Source of the DNA: Chloroflexi bacterium OLB14
Lineage (GTDB): Bacteria; Chloroflexota; Anaerolineae; Anaerolineales; Villigracilaceae
Direction of reading: 5' to 3'
Length of the DNA: 64,000 nt
NCBI GenBank assembly: GCA_001567105.1
Contig: LMZR01000011.1
Location: forward strand, 1 to 64,000
Numbering within the stretch: position 1 is the first letter of the stretch; each line of letters starts with the position of its first letter. Shown here piece by piece: positions 37,086 through 46,796 of the stretch. The translations under genes and the position numbers were made by a program. The notes beneath the pieces were generated by a model, which did no database searches, was not told where the DNA came from, and was given only the letters and a program-made list of their open reading frames with translations.

Positions 37086-38291
37086 CTACTTTAAAAAATA
37101 CGGAATCGTTGCAGGTGCAGGCTCAAGAAAGTAAACCGTCACCCAACCAGATAAACCACCGATGTTATTATCATCATAACCTAAATCAATCCATTTAGTG
37201 CGCGGCACACCGAAAGTAGTTTCAATTATAGGTCCACCACCTGTATCACCAATTGTCGCTACACCATAACCTGGAATATAAACTCGCATGCCTGCCAGAT
37301 CACTATAAATTGAATAATCTACGGCTACAATGCCATAGCCAGCACGCGCCCCACTGGCAGTGCCATACGAACAACCACCTGTGCCAGAGTTGCAAGGTGA
37401 ATACCATGAAGCATACATTTCTGTTGCATACCAATACTGATACGGCGTATCGCCACCTATAGGTGATAAAACAATTTTTGTGCCACTGGCTACAATTTGC
37501 GTTTTTGGCTCTTGCAATATGGTTTTATCTTCTTGCATACGGCTCACTTCCACACCATCTTCATAGCGCACCCGCGTGCGAATCATGGCCACACCATTGA
37601 TACCTGCTTCGATAATTTCATCTTGACCAAATGCAACTTCATCTGAAACAATTTCTTCAATAGAAAAAGGAATCGATTCGAGCTTCACTTCTATTGATTC
37701 TTTGACTTTCACCAAACGAATTTGCCCATCTGCTGGTAACGCTTCATTTTCTGATGGATAGCTGATATCTATTCCAACCAGCGGAATCCCTGCTTCAGCC
37801 AATGCTTTTGCAACTGTGTTGGCAGATGAATGAATTTGTATTACTTGTCCGTTGGCAGTAATAGTCAAAAGTTGGGCGGGAGAAAAAGTTATCGGCACAG
37901 AATCAACTATCAGCGAGTTAAGAGGCGGAGTGGTCGTATCGTTTGCGGTCAACCTATATCCTGATTCAGTTAATACATCTGCTATGGTTGTTGCTGAAGT
38001 TTGCATAGCTTGGTTGTTAAGTGTAATATCCATTGTGCGGCGTAATTGCAATTGATGTAAATTTGCAGGTAGAGCTTCATTCAGTTGATATGAAACACCA
38101 TCGGCGAAGACACGGTCGCTAGGTAGGAATTGAATACCAGCTTCAACTAAAATTAACGCTGCTACACGCTGATCTGTTTCAAGCGAAAAAATCTGTTCAC
38201 CATCTATAATAGTAATTTGGGTTGGCGTATTTGTAGCGCAAGCAAAGATGAAAAATGTCAACAACCATATTAATTTGTAAAGTCGTTTCAT
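37086..38291 (-). CDS. YabE/Rpf-like lipoprotein with DUF348, G5 and 3D domains
   Basis: The signal ends in a lipobox-like FIFAC. Two or three DUF348 ubiquitin-like repeats (ITIIDGEQ, MDITLNNQAMQTSATTIADVL, LTITANGQVIQIHSSANTVAKAL) are followed by a G5 domain (about 215-285, with IEEIVSDEVAFGQDEI). The last part is a 3D domain with its conserved aspartates (GIVAVDYSIYSDLAGM, ATIGDTGG, IDLGYDD). Such proteins are wall-lytic or resuscitation-promoting. The start at 38291 (MKRLYKLIW) is favoured over 38315. It begins the YabE-LCP-rsmA series. Confidence 0.88.
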   Translation of the reverse strand: MKRLYKLIWLLTFFIFACATNTPTQITIIDGEQIFSLETDQRVAALILVEAGIQFLPSDRVFADGVSYQLNEALPANLHQLQLRRTMDITLNNQAMQTSATTIADVLTESGYRLTANDTTTPPLNSLIVDSVPITFSPAQLLTITANGQVIQIHSSANTVAKALAEAGIPLVGIDISYPSENEALPADGQIRLVKVKESIEVKLESIPFSIEEIVSDEVAFGQDEIIEAGINGVAMIRTRVRYEDGVEVSRMQEDKTILQEPKTQIVASGTKIVLSPIGGDTPYQYWYATEMYASWYSPCNSGTGGCSYGTASGARAGYGIVAVDYSIYSDLAGMRVYIPGYGVATIGDTGGGPIIETTFGVPRTKWIDLGYDDNNIGGLSGWVTVYFLEPAPATIPYFLK

Positions 38292-38322
38292 CAAGTTAAT
38301 TATAATCGGATACAATTTCTAT

Positions 38323-39096
38323 ATGGACCTTATCACTAGCGCATCGAATCCGTTGATAAAGCAAGCGCGTGCTTTGCAAAAGAAAAAAGCACGCCTGGAA
38401 AGCAAAACATTTTTAGTAGAAGGGATTTACCATGTTGCTGAAGCTATTCAGGCGGGGTGGGATGTTGATGTTGTTTTATATGCTCCAGATTTGTTAACCA
38501 GCCCTTTTGCTAAAGATTTGTTGGATGGTGTTGCGCATATTAAACTTCAACCTATTTCTGCTCACTTGCTAGAAAGCCTAGCAGGTAAAGAAAACCCACA
38601 GGGGATTTTAGCAGTAGTGAAACAGAAAGAATTTAAGTTTGATGATGTGAAAAATGTACAACGAGCTGTGGCGCTGGTTTCGCCACAAGACCCTGGCAAT
38701 GTTGGCACAATCCTACGCACTATAGATGCGATCAATATAGATGCGCTTTTTCTTTTAGAAGGTGGCGTGGAGTTGTATCATCCTACTGTGATACGCGCTA
38801 GCATGGGAACAATTTTTTGGAAGCCGATTATTCAAGCTTCATTTACTGAATTTGTGGCTTGGACAAAACAAAAAAATATTCAATTAATTGGAACATCTGC
38901 AAAGGCTGATGTAAGTTATCAGTCTTTGATTCCGCAGATCCCTTGGGCGTTGATATTAGGCAATGAACAAAAAGGCTTAACCAAAGAACAAGTGGATGTG
39001 TGTGATGTGACTGTTTCAATTCCGATGAGTGGACGGGTTAGTTCGTTGAATTTATCCGTTGCGGCAGGGGTGTTGTTGTATGGTTTGAGGAAATAA
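38323..39096 (+). CDS. TrmH/SpoU family RNA 2'-O-methyltransferase
   Basis: SAM-dependent SPOUT-fold methylase. N-terminal substrate-binding domain (SNPLIKQARALQKKKARLES, FLVEGIYHVAEAIQAG) precedes the knotted catalytic domain. Motif 1 is SPQDPGNVGTILRT, motif 2 LILGNEQKGL, motif 3 IPMSGRVSSLNLSVAAGVLLY. The domain order is that of the 23S rRNA methylases and YsgA/TsnR-like proteins; the exact target nucleotide cannot be read. The A in TATAAT at about 38300 suggests its own promoter. Confidence 0.93.
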   Translation: MDLITSASNPLIKQARALQKKKARLESKTFLVEGIYHVAEAIQAGWDVDVVLYAPDLLTSPFAKDLLDGVAHIKLQPISAHLLESLAGKENPQGILAVVKQKEFKFDDVKNVQRAVALVSPQDPGNVGTILRTIDAINIDALFLLEGGVELYHPTVIRASMGTIFWKPIIQASFTEFVAWTKQKNIQLIGTSAKADVSYQSLIPQIPWALILGNEQKGLTKEQVDVCDVTVSIPMSGRVSSLNLSVAAGVLLYGLRK

Positions 39097-39347
39097 TACT
39101 TTGCGTGTAGGCAAATGGTTACTCAAGACAGTTGATGCGCGTTTTGTTGGGTGCACTTTTGCCTTACACGTTTAGCATGTTATACCGCCAAAAATCAAAA
39201 TATAATAAAATTATATTCACCCCTACACCAAAGGTCAACAAGGAAAAGCCACCTAAAAAAATTACCAGCACAAATTAGTGATGTAATTCACATCAAGCAT
39301 TATTCACTACTTCATAACTGATCACTGATAACTACCCAACTATCTAA

Positions 39348-40830
39348 CTACCTATAAATCCACTCCTCAAACAACTCAGTCAAATCACAACTGCAAGATT
39401 TCTCTGCTTCGGCTCGTAAAATTTCAGTGGTGCTAACTCTAAAAACATTATTCGTTACATAATTTTTTCATAAACGTATCAAAATTTTCAGAGCCTATCT
39501 TTTCTTCTAAAGCGATGAAAAATAACCCACCACGTCCATACACAATGCCACTATATTCAGCATCGCTATAATCTCGCACAGGCAAGCCAACAGGTATTTT
39601 CTCCTCCCCAATATAAAACCATCTACCTTCTAACTCGCTCAAAAATTCAAAATAACCATCTTCGCTATATCTATCAGTAAAATATTGTAAAGTTGCAAAC
39701 TGCGCCATCGATTCATCTAACCACGGCTCATCAAGTTGGTCATTGCCTACCAAATTATAAAACCACTGATGCGCCACCTCATGCACTACGGTCGCTTCTA
39801 AATATCCAATTTGCGGATCCATAATCCATTCTGTAATTGCGATCATACCAGGGTATTCAATGCCCAAAGCTAAAGTTGGTGTAGAAACAAAATCTAATTC
39901 AGTGTATGGGTAAGGTGCATAACGTCCATTAAAAATTTTGATAGATTCTTCGGCAAAATTTAACGCCTCTTCAACACCTGCTTTATAATCACCATCGGTA
40001 TAAAATCTTAATGTGACTCCATCTACTTCACGCACAAATTCTTGATAATTTGGACTCCCCGTCAGATAAAAATCTCTCACAAGCCCCGCCTCATATCTGA
40101 CCTGTTGCCTGTTTCCGTTTTCTTCATGTTTTGTTTCTCGCCCCGAGCCGACTAAAACCAAATCACTTGGCGCATCTACTGTCACAACAAAAAATGACAT
40201 ATCTGCAAATATCACATCACCTGATTGGGGCGGGATTTCAGAATTCCAACCCTCATGGTTATAAACTGCAATCATCGGATAAGCATGAGCTAAAGCTAAC
40301 ACATTACTATCATAAGCTTGTACGCCGTAGTTGAGGTCTACACTGGTAGCAATAGTCATTGCAAAATCCATACTGATTTTCACGCTTTCATGTACTTGCA
40401 GTGGCTTTTCTAACGGCACAATTAACAAACTATCGTTTAGCTTATATTTCTCTTGAACAGATACACCATTAACCAGGATGTTTTCAACGGTCATTTCTCC
40501 ACCTAATATATTCGGGAACAAACGGAAATGAACTTCATTCAATGGCACATCTTCGTTATTCGTGTAATTGACGGTTTCTTTTCCAGTGATGTGATACAAA
40601 TCATCAGCAATGACAAAATCTAATTGGTATAAACTTGCACTTGATAATGTATCAATAACTGGGTGATAGATTGGATTTAATCCATCATTGAAAATGGATA
40701 AATCTGTTTCAATAGTTTGGCTTTGTGTGGGGGATGCAGGAGGTGTAGGTGAAGCCTGAGGTTGAGGAAAAAGAGTTAGGCAGGAGGTCAAGAAAAGAAG
40801 CGTGCTAGTTAATAGTAAAAATTTTTTCAC
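39348..40830 (-). CDS. M1-family metallopeptidase lipoprotein, frameshifted
   Basis: Aminopeptidase-N-like zinc protease. The signal ends LTSC, giving a lipoprotein. The beta-domain is at about 60-250, and the active site HEVAHQWFYN with the third ligand Glu in DESMAQFATLQYF lies near residues 347-380. The literal frame ends at 39448 (KKLCNE). If T6 at 39463-39468 is T5, it continues as KNYVTNNVFRVSTTEIL and ends ELFEEWIYR at 39348, the normal C-terminal pattern of the domain. Substrates are presumably extracellular peptides. Confidence 0.88.
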
Positions 40831-40852
40831 AGAATATTTTCCTTATATGAAA

Positions 40853-40896
40853 CGTCCCGCAGGTTTAATTCTTAAGTCAAAATACCTGCGGGGCGG
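40853..40896. repeat. CGTCCCGCAGGT dyad, diverged copy
   Basis: CGTCCCGCAGGT (40853-40864) faces ACCTGCGGGGCG (40884-40895), complementary except for one transition that still pairs in RNA. The same arms occur as a perfect palindrome at 55804-55836. It lies between two minus-strand genes. Confidence 0.65.
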
Positions 40897-40902
40897 TTAA
40901 TT

Positions 40903-41268
40903 TTATTTTTTCTCTAAAAATTCCAAAGCAAGATTAAGCACTTCATCTGCATTAAATTTATTTGTATCAATGATGATGTCCGCATGTTCGCGGGCATGAC
41001 TTAATCTGTTTTGCTGTTCTTCATAATCACTGATTAACCAATTTAATTTTCTACGTTTTGTACAATTTTCAAATGAACAATCTAAAAAAATTAAAATGTT
41101 AGGCTTGCTCATAATTTGCCACATCTGTTTGACATAAGAATGTTCTTGGGCAATGTGTCGACAACGATAACCGCGTTTTTCTAACTCAGCCAACAAGGTA
41201 GATTTGCCCGAGCCACACGAGCCAACAATACCAATTACAGGAGAATTAGCGTCACTGTCCATTATCAT
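40903..41268 (-). CDS. Small P-loop kinase-like protein
   Basis: A 121-residue nucleotide-binding protein with Walker A GSCGSGKST (about residues 16-24), a Walker-B-like ILIFLDCS, and an Arg/Lys-rich lid (CTKRRKLNW). It looks like a compact adenylate/cytidylate-kinase-type ATPase lacking a clear NMP-binding domain. It begins 17 bases inside the end of the channel gene, so translation is coupled. The function is unknown. Confidence 0.7.
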   Translation of the reverse strand: MIMDSDANSPVIGIVGSCGSGKSTLLAELEKRGYRCRHIAQEHSYVKQMWQIMSKPNILIFLDCSFENCTKRRKLNWLISDYEEQQNRLSHAREHADIIIDTNKFNADEVLNLALEFLEKK

Positions 41269-42310
41269 GCAAAATTTGATTCAATTGTTCAGGCACACCA
41301 AGCACAGCAAGTACATCACCTACGTGTAAATCTGTTGTATTAGTTGGGTGCATTTCGGATTTGCCATTGTGCCGATGCAAAACAATGCTGAGATGATATT
41401 TATCTTCTACGTATCCAATGGTTTTGTTTGTAAAGGGTGCATCTTTAGAAATTGTAATGCGCGCCAAACTTAACAATTGCCCTTCAACCGAAATTGGGTT
41501 AGTTACATCCACACCTGCGGCGGCAGCAGCAAAAACGGGCGCCGCCATTTCGGTGGCGCTTAATGCAATGAAGCCAAATTGTTCTTGCAAAGCATGAGCA
41601 AAGTCATCGTCAAAAATGCGAATCACTACTTGAATGTTTGGATTCAAGCTACGAGCTTTCAATGCAATTTGTAAATTCATGGCATCGTTTTGACTTGCCA
41701 TGATAATGGCTCGTGCATTTTTTATATTTACTGCTTCAAGTGTGGCTGGGCGTGTGGCATCTTCGTGAATAACAGGTATGCCCCAACTTTTAACAGTAGT
41801 AACAGTATCAGCCTCTGTGCTAAATTCAACCACTGCAATGGTTTCACCTATTTCATGTAATTTCAAGGCAACACGATAACCCAAATGCCCCAAGCCAATT
41901 AAGATGATGTGATTATTTAATGTGGAGGCGACTGCCATCTCCCACTCCTTGTTTCGAGATTTTCGGTTAAAAAATAAACTTCCAAAATCAGCCAACCCTT
42001 GTGCTAAAGCAATGATACCTACCAATGGCATAAAAAAATGAAAGAGTTGCAAAGCAAAATGATTTGGAAAATCACGATTGGCAGGTTGTAAAAAGGCGGC
42101 AATCAAAACAATGTAAATAGATTCGACTAAACTATTAACAGGTTCGTTGACCAGCCTTGCAATGTAATCGTACAAAAATCCACCACCGATGACTGCAAAT
42201 ACAAACCAAAACAAAGGTGCACGAAATTCTTTTAATAAAATATTGGTATCTCGAATCGTTGCTTGAATATGTCGCCAGCGATGTTTTGAGTTTCGTTTTT
42301 TATTAACCAT
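41252..42310 (-). CDS. CASTOR-like ion channel/TrkA-N (RCK) protein
   Basis: A membrane module with helices at about 31-50, 58-76 and 88-110 is followed by a Rossmann TrkA-N domain (IILIGLGHLGYRVALKLHEIG, VVEFSTEAD, VIHEDATRP, AIIMASQNDAMNLQIAL). A TrkA-C domain ends it (about 265-345). The pore region reads YIVLIAAFLQPANRDFP where K+ channels have TVGYGD, so the selectivity filter is absent; it may carry another ion or sense NAD(H)-linked state. It overlaps the P-loop gene by 17 bases. Confidence 0.8.
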   Translation of the reverse strand: MVNKKRNSKHRWRHIQATIRDTNILLKEFRAPLFWFVFAVIGGGFLYDYIARLVNEPVNSLVESIYIVLIAAFLQPANRDFPNHFALQLFHFFMPLVGIIALAQGLADFGSLFFNRKSRNKEWEMAVASTLNNHIILIGLGHLGYRVALKLHEIGETIAVVEFSTEADTVTTVKSWGIPVIHEDATRPATLEAVNIKNARAIIMASQNDAMNLQIALKARSLNPNIQVVIRIFDDDFAHALQEQFGFIALSATEMAAPVFAAAAAGVDVTNPISVEGQLLSLARITISKDAPFTNKTIGYVEDKYHLSIVLHRHNGKSEMHPTNTTDLHVGDVLAVLGVPEQLNQILHDNGQ

Positions 42311-42348
42311 GAATTTTATTTTCTACGTTTATCTGCGTTCAAAAAGCT

Positions 42349-43056
42349 TTAACCATGAATTGGTAATCTGACATTCATGCGCCTTACATTATCACCTGTG
42401 CGAGTAGAAACCTTTAGCACTAACACGCTAATATCATCGGCAGGGCGATTGTCATCTAAATGCACAGCTTGCTCTAAAAGAAAATCTGCAATTTGTTGCG
42501 GTGTTGGGTCTTGTTCATCTAATATCGAATGAATCGCTTGCCCCACATCCATCGGTCTGCCAACACGTTCACCAGCATGAGAAATGCCATCACTAAAAAT
42601 CACAATGGTTAAACCTGCTTCGATTCCGATTTCAGTCACGATGGGTCTTACATGCCGAGATGTGCCTAACGAAATGCTTTCTTCGTTATGGATATCAACC
42701 GCTTCACCACGACAAATAAACATGGGTGCGGGATTATTTCTAGTCAATACAATTGTTTTTGAGTGCAAATCCACAGAAGCGATGTTTAATGTGCAAGTGA
42801 CTTTACCTGCTTTATCTGCATACAATGCATCTGATGCGGCTCTGGCGGCGGCACCATCCCGCACGCCTTCAGCGATCAAACCTATGACTTTTCTAACCAC
42901 CAAAAGCGAAACTGCTTTTGCGCCTCTGCCTGACGTTTGTCCATCAGCCAGCACAACCGATACACCACCAGTGGGGCGTTCAATTACTTCAAGTGTGTCA
43001 CCACTTTCAGAGACGGCGTATTTATTAACTTTTGCAACTGCAATTTGAATTTCCAT
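42349..43056 (-). CDS. SpoIIE/PP2C-like phosphatase domain protein
   Basis: A 235-residue stand-alone phosphatase domain. VVLADGQTSGRGAKAVS, IVLTRNNPAPMFI, FSDGISHAGE and RPADDISVLVLKV match the SpoIIE/RsbU branch of the PPM fold. The ordinary acidic DGxGxG motif is varied here. No sensor domain is attached. It sits between the acidic membrane protein gene and the channel gene on the same strand, and could act on an anti-sigma antagonist; none is visible. Confidence 0.82.
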   Translation of the reverse strand: MEIQIAVAKVNKYAVSESGDTLEVIERPTGGVSVVLADGQTSGRGAKAVSLLVVRKVIGLIAEGVRDGAAARAASDALYADKAGKVTCTLNIASVDLHSKTIVLTRNNPAPMFICRGEAVDIHNEESISLGTSRHVRPIVTEIGIEAGLTIVIFSDGISHAGERVGRPMDVGQAIHSILDEQDPTPQQIADFLLEQAVHLDDNRPADDISVLVLKVSTRTGDNVRRMNVRLPIHG

Positions 43057-43076
43057 GCCCTAATTTTACTATGGAG

Positions 43077-43325
43077 TTATTCGCCTCCTCCATCACCACC
43101 ACCATCTCCTCCGCCTCCATCGCTATCACCACCCCAAAATCCGCCATCGTTCCCAGAATCATCATTACTTGAGTTAGAGTCGCCCCAAAGGAAAAATCCG
43201 CCCAAACTTCCATCTGTAGAGTTATTGTCACTATTTGAATTTCGACTTACAAAATAAATCGCTAATCCAATAAATCCCACAAATAATATGCCTGCAATTG
43301 CAATGATAATAATACTAATACCCAT
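43077..43325 (-). CDS. Small membrane protein with Asp/Gly-rich tail
   Basis: An 82-residue protein with one transmembrane helix (about 4-26) and a tail made almost wholly of Gly, Asp, Ser and Asn ending DGGGGDGGGDGGGE. A ribosome site AAAGGAG precedes the start. The tail resembles low-complexity Gly-rich ends of bacterial membrane proteins with a TPM-type domain, but no such domain is present. It precedes the SpoIIE phosphatase gene. Confidence 0.65.
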   Translation of the reverse strand: MGISIIIIAIAGILFVGFIGLAIYFVSRNSNSDNNSTDGSLGGFFLWGDSNSSNDDSGNDGGFWGGDSDGGGGDGGGDGGGE

Positions 43326-43517
43326 TTTATTTTCTCCTTTATAAAAAATAACATTCTTGACTTTATGAATTATACGCTGATAAAGCTATTGGGTTTCTCT
43401 ATCATTAAAAAGCACTGCGCCCTACTTTTTAGCCACTCTTCATTACAAAAAATCCGCTTGACGCATGTGCCTCTGGCATATATAATCAGCCCGCTTCAAA
43501 CAAAATTGTATTCTATT

Positions 43518-43543
43518 GTAGGGGCGAGGTTGCTCGCCCCTAC
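43518..43543. repeat. GTAGGGGCGA palindrome
   Basis: GTAGGGGCGA (43518-43527) and TCGCCCCTAC (43534-43543) pair perfectly around GGTTGC, 24 bases before rpmF. A related dyad ending in GGTTGCCCCTAC occurs at 53356-53413. Confidence 0.65.
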
Positions 43544-43567
43544 GCCATGTAAATAAGGAGAAAGTTC

Positions 43568-43768
43568 ATGACCCCACATCCAAAACGCAAACATTCCAAA
43601 GGACGCCGCGATCGCCGACGTTCACAAGATGCCTTGGTATTAACCAACCTCGTCACTTGTTCAAACTGCGGAAACAAACGCTTGCCTCACACCGTTTGTG
43701 ATAACTGCGGTTATTTCAAAGGACGCGAAGTTGTGCAAGTGAAAAAAGAAAAGAAATCGGCTGAATAA
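43568..43768 (+). CDS. rpmF: 50S ribosomal protein L32
   Basis: A 66-residue protein with the L32 N-terminus HPKRKHSKGRRDRRRSQDAL and a zinc-binding pair of knuckles (CSNC, then CDNC). The zinc form is present, not the cysteine-free paralogue. A ribosome site AAGGAG precedes the ATG. A strong terminator follows, although fabD, the common partner of rpmF, is next on the same strand. Confidence 0.97.
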   Translation: MTPHPKRKHSKGRRDRRRSQDALVLTNLVTCSNCGNKRLPHTVCDNCGYFKGREVVQVKKEKKSAE

Positions 43769-43780
43769 TCAGATTTCATA

Positions 43781-43816
43781 AAACGGGTCGTGACATTCAC
43801 GACCCGTTTGTGTTTT
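43781..43816 (+). terminator. Rho-independent terminator of rpmF
   Basis: AAACGGGTCGTGA (43781-43793) pairs perfectly with TCACGACCCGTTT (43797-43809) across CAT and is followed by GTGTTTT. Confidence 0.88.
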
Positions 43817-43827
43817 AATAAGTCATA

Positions 43828-43925
43828 CGTCATTGCGAGGGCGGTGTTCTTCTGTCCGAAGCAATCTAATAAATTAGATAGAAGATTGCTTCGTTGCAAA
43901 GAGCAAATGCGCTCCTCGCAATGAC
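43828..43925. repeat. CGTCATTGCGAG inverted-repeat element, copy 2
   Basis: Begins CGTCATTGCGAGGGCGG and ends GCTCCTCGCAATGAC. An inner palindrome has GAAGCAATCT against AGATTGCTTC around AATAAATTAGATAG-like sequence. The same ends and inner words occur at 32432-32555. It ends ten bases before the first possible fabD start. Confidence 0.85.
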
Positions 43926-43949
43926 ATCAACTCAATGGAGACCCAATCA

Positions 43950-44891
43950 ATGAAACTCAACTCACAAACCACCGCATTCATTTTCCCAGGTCAAGGCTCA
44001 CAAACTATTGGCATGGGCAAAGAACTTTCTGAAACACATCCAATCGCCAAACAAACATTTGACCAAGCCGATTCGATTCTCGGATTTTCAATTTCAAATT
44101 TGATGATGAACGGCGTAGCAGATGAATTAAATGACACGGTCAATACCCAACCTGCTTTATTTATTCATTCGATTGCATCATACCGAACTTTTTCGCTTCT
44201 TTTTCCAGACCTGAAACCTGCTGCTGTAGCGGGACATTCTCTTGGCGAGTTATCTGCTCTGTGTGCCGCTGGCACTTTCTCTTTTGAAGATGGTTTACGA
44301 CTTGTTAGAAAACGTGGTGAGTTGATGAAACATGCTGGAGAATTAAATGCTGGTGGCATGGCGGCAATCTTAGGTTTAGATATTCCCGCATTAGATAAAG
44401 TTTGTGCTGAAGCAAGTGCAGAAAATGAACTTGTGCAAGTTGCTAATGATAATTGTCCAGGTCAAGTGGTGATTTCAGGTGCCAAACCCGCAGTAGAAAG
44501 AGCAATGACTTTAGCAAAATCTGCTGGGGCAAAACGTGCATTACCTTTGGCTGTATCCATTGCGGCACATTCTCCACTTATGGATTCGATTCAAGCAGAA
44601 TGGAATCAAGCAGTAGATAATACAAATTTTTCAAATCCAAGCGCCCCTGTGTATGGAAATGTCCATGCTTCTATAATCAAAACTGCGGATGAAGCCAGAG
44701 CCGATTTGAAAGCTCAAATGCAAGCACGCGTTCGATGGACAGAAACAATTCAACGCATGTCTGAAGCGGGTATTTCATCATTTGTAGAAATGGGAACAGG
44801 CACTGTGCTAGGTGGTTTAGTCAAACGGATTAATGGCGAAGCATCAAATTACCCATTAGGTAATCCTCAAGATTTTTCTGGATTAGAATAA
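43950..44891 (+). CDS. fabD: Malonyl-CoA:ACP transacylase
   Basis: Loads malonate on acyl carrier protein for fatty acid synthesis. FIFPGQGSQTIGMGKEL, nucleophile GHSLGELSAL, LVRKRGELM (Arg) and SIAAHSPLMDSI (catalytic His) are intact. About 313 residues, normal. The ATG at 43950 (MKLNSQTTAF) is preferred because GGAGA lies 8 bases upstream; the one at 43935 would sit on that site. No other fab genes follow. Confidence 0.95.
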   Translation: MKLNSQTTAFIFPGQGSQTIGMGKELSETHPIAKQTFDQADSILGFSISNLMMNGVADELNDTVNTQPALFIHSIASYRTFSLLFPDLKPAAVAGHSLGELSALCAAGTFSFEDGLRLVRKRGELMKHAGELNAGGMAAILGLDIPALDKVCAEASAENELVQVANDNCPGQVVISGAKPAVERAMTLAKSAGAKRALPLAVSIAAHSPLMDSIQAEWNQAVDNTNFSNPSAPVYGNVHASIIKTADEARADLKAQMQARVRWTETIQRMSEAGISSFVEMGTGTVLGGLVKRINGEASNYPLGNPQDFSGLE

Positions 44892-44894
44892 AGC

Positions 44895-44941
44895 GTACCG
44901 CAAAATTTATTTTGCCATGCGCGACATAAATGTCGCGGTAC
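44895..44941. repeat. GTAC-ended tandem hairpin element, copy 2
   Basis: GTACCG and CGGTAC bound two hairpins: GCAAAATTTATTTTGC (44900-44914 with neighbours) and CGCGACATAAATGTCGCG (44919-44937). The second is the same palindrome as in 21084-21135, inverted. The element overlaps the first possible start of the next gene. Confidence 0.75.
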
Positions 44942-44944
44942 TTA

Positions 44945-46216
44945 ATGCTTATGAAAAAGATTTTTATCGCTGTTTTCGCCGTTTCAATATTATTGTTGGC
45001 TTGCGCGCCAATTGATTTGCCAACTTTAGAACCTGTTACGCAAATTCCATTTTATGTAACAGATACACCTTTACCATTTATTGTGCCTGTAACCGAAACG
45101 CCGATGGTTTTACCGCCTGTTACTGATACATTAGATCCATTTATTATTCCAGTAACAGAAACACCAACTATCATTTCAATCACTGAAACGCCGACATTAA
45201 TTTCACCAACAAAATATTGGGATGTATATTTCACAGACCCATTGACATTGAATAATGAAAATAATCCTGCTGGTTCGATCGAAGAAAAATTAATTGCCTT
45301 GATTAATTCTGCTCAAAGCAGTATTCATATTGCTTCGTTTGAATTTAATTTACCTCGCGTGGCTGATGCGTTGATTAATGCTAAAGCGCGTGGCGTGGAT
45401 GTACGTTGGGTAACGGATAATGAAAACGGTTTAGATATTGATTCGCAACCCAATCGCGGACAATTCACTCGTTTGATTCAAAATGGCATTGAAGTGAAAG
45501 ATGATGCAGGCCGTTCAGCATTGATGCACAACAAGTTTTGGATTTTTGATAAACAAATTACATGGACGGGTTCAACCAACATCACCGTCAATGGAATTTA
45601 TAAACAAAGTAATAATGTGATTGTGATTCACTCGCCTGAAATTGCATTGATATATGAACGTGAATGGGAGGAATTATGGACTGCGCAACTAGGTCCGCGT
45701 GCGCCTTCAACCATTAGCAATCAATGGGCCATCTTAAATGGCAATGCCATTCAAGTTTTATTTTCACCAGAAGACAAAGCATTAATTAATTTGATTGCAC
45801 TAGTTAATGATGCTCAAGTAAGTATTCGTTTTTTGGCTTTTAGTTTTACTGATTATCCACTTGCTCAAAAGATGATAGAACGCGCCCAAGCAGGGGTTGA
45901 TGTAAAAGGTGTCTTTGAAACTTTTGGTAGCAATAGCCCACGATCTGAATTGAAAACTTTATGGTGTGCTAATTTGCCCAATCTACACGTCCGCCAAGAT
46001 GGCAATGGCAGTTTTCTACATCACAAAGTGGTGATTATTGATAATAGCATTGTCTTTACAGGCTCGTTTAATTTCTCATCCAATGCTGATGATAACAATG
46101 AAGAGAACGCTATCATCATTGATAACCCCGAAATTGCAAATTTATACACCCAAGAATTTGAGAAAAATTGGAATCAAGGCTCAGACGTTACAGCAGGGAC
46201 ATTCACTTGCGAATAA
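44945..46216 (+). CDS. Phospholipase D-like lipoprotein
   Basis: Lipobox LLAC closes the signal, then a linker with repeated VTETP/VTDT units. Two HKD motifs are present: HNKFWIFDKQITWTGSTN at about residue 200 and HHKVVIIDNSIVFTGSFNFS at about 365, so the protein folds as a PLD dimer. Members act as phospholipases or nucleases; the surface-exposed lipoprotein form suggests a lipid or extracellular DNA substrate. Starts at 44945 or 44951 are favoured; 44930 lies in the repeat. Confidence 0.9.
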   Translation: MLMKKIFIAVFAVSILLLACAPIDLPTLEPVTQIPFYVTDTPLPFIVPVTETPMVLPPVTDTLDPFIIPVTETPTIISITETPTLISPTKYWDVYFTDPLTLNNENNPAGSIEEKLIALINSAQSSIHIASFEFNLPRVADALINAKARGVDVRWVTDNENGLDIDSQPNRGQFTRLIQNGIEVKDDAGRSALMHNKFWIFDKQITWTGSTNITVNGIYKQSNNVIVIHSPEIALIYEREWEELWTAQLGPRAPSTISNQWAILNGNAIQVLFSPEDKALINLIALVNDAQVSIRFLAFSFTDYPLAQKMIERAQAGVDVKGVFETFGSNSPRSELKTLWCANLPNLHVRQDGNGSFLHHKVVIIDNSIVFTGSFNFSSNADDNNEENAIIIDNPEIANLYTQEFEKNWNQGSDVTAGTFTCE

Positions 46217-46219
46217 AAA

Positions 46220-46796
46220 TTATTGTGCTTGATAAAACAAATTAAACAACTCAATTCCTGTTTTATCCTTAGCCTCATCCAAATATTTTTGAATTGGCAC
46301 AGTTACTAATAAAATTTCACTTTCGTTTTTCTTAAACCGAAATTCTACTTTGCCATAATTCCCTTGTAATTCTTCACGTGGGAGTTCAATTAGAAATTGC
46401 ATCACATCTTTAATCCAATTTCCAAATTCTTCATGCTTTGATAAATCATCCACGGTTGTAACAACACTAATATTTGTTTCCATTACGCCGAAAGTTGTGT
46501 GTCCATCCGCATAGACACAATCCTCACCATACAATGTCGCTGAGGCAGAAGCATTAGCATTTAATTGTTTAACAGTGCTGTCTAATTTGTCGGTTAATTC
46601 AGAATCAGGGTAGGTTGCCCAAACGAAATAACAACCTTCAAAGGTTGGCGTGAAGGTTTCGATAATTGCAGTTGGAGTTTCAGTTTGTGAAATAGTTACA
46701 TCTTGACTTGGTGCATTCACAGTTTGAAATACTGCAAAAGCTACTGTTGAAGATAAAACTACACCGATTATCCAATTTTTTTGCCTTGCGACTCAT
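46220..46796 (-). CDS. Membrane-anchored hypothetical protein, frameshifted
   Basis: No family recognised. From the ATG at 46796 it reads MSRKAKK, then the T7 run 46776-46782 should be T8. With that, NWIIGVVLSSTVAFAVFQTV forms an N-terminal transmembrane helix joined to the 166-residue body. The body has a Thr-rich start, CYFVWATYPDSEL, and an alternating charged C-terminus (KVEFRFKKNESEILLVTVPI). It is exposed outside. The start overlaps the FecR gene's stop by 4 bases; the two are surely co-expressed. Confidence 0.7.

Noticed and set aside
45052..45234. Minus-strand frame of VSVTG repeats
   Set aside because: Shadow of the repetitive linker in the PLD lipoprotein gene.
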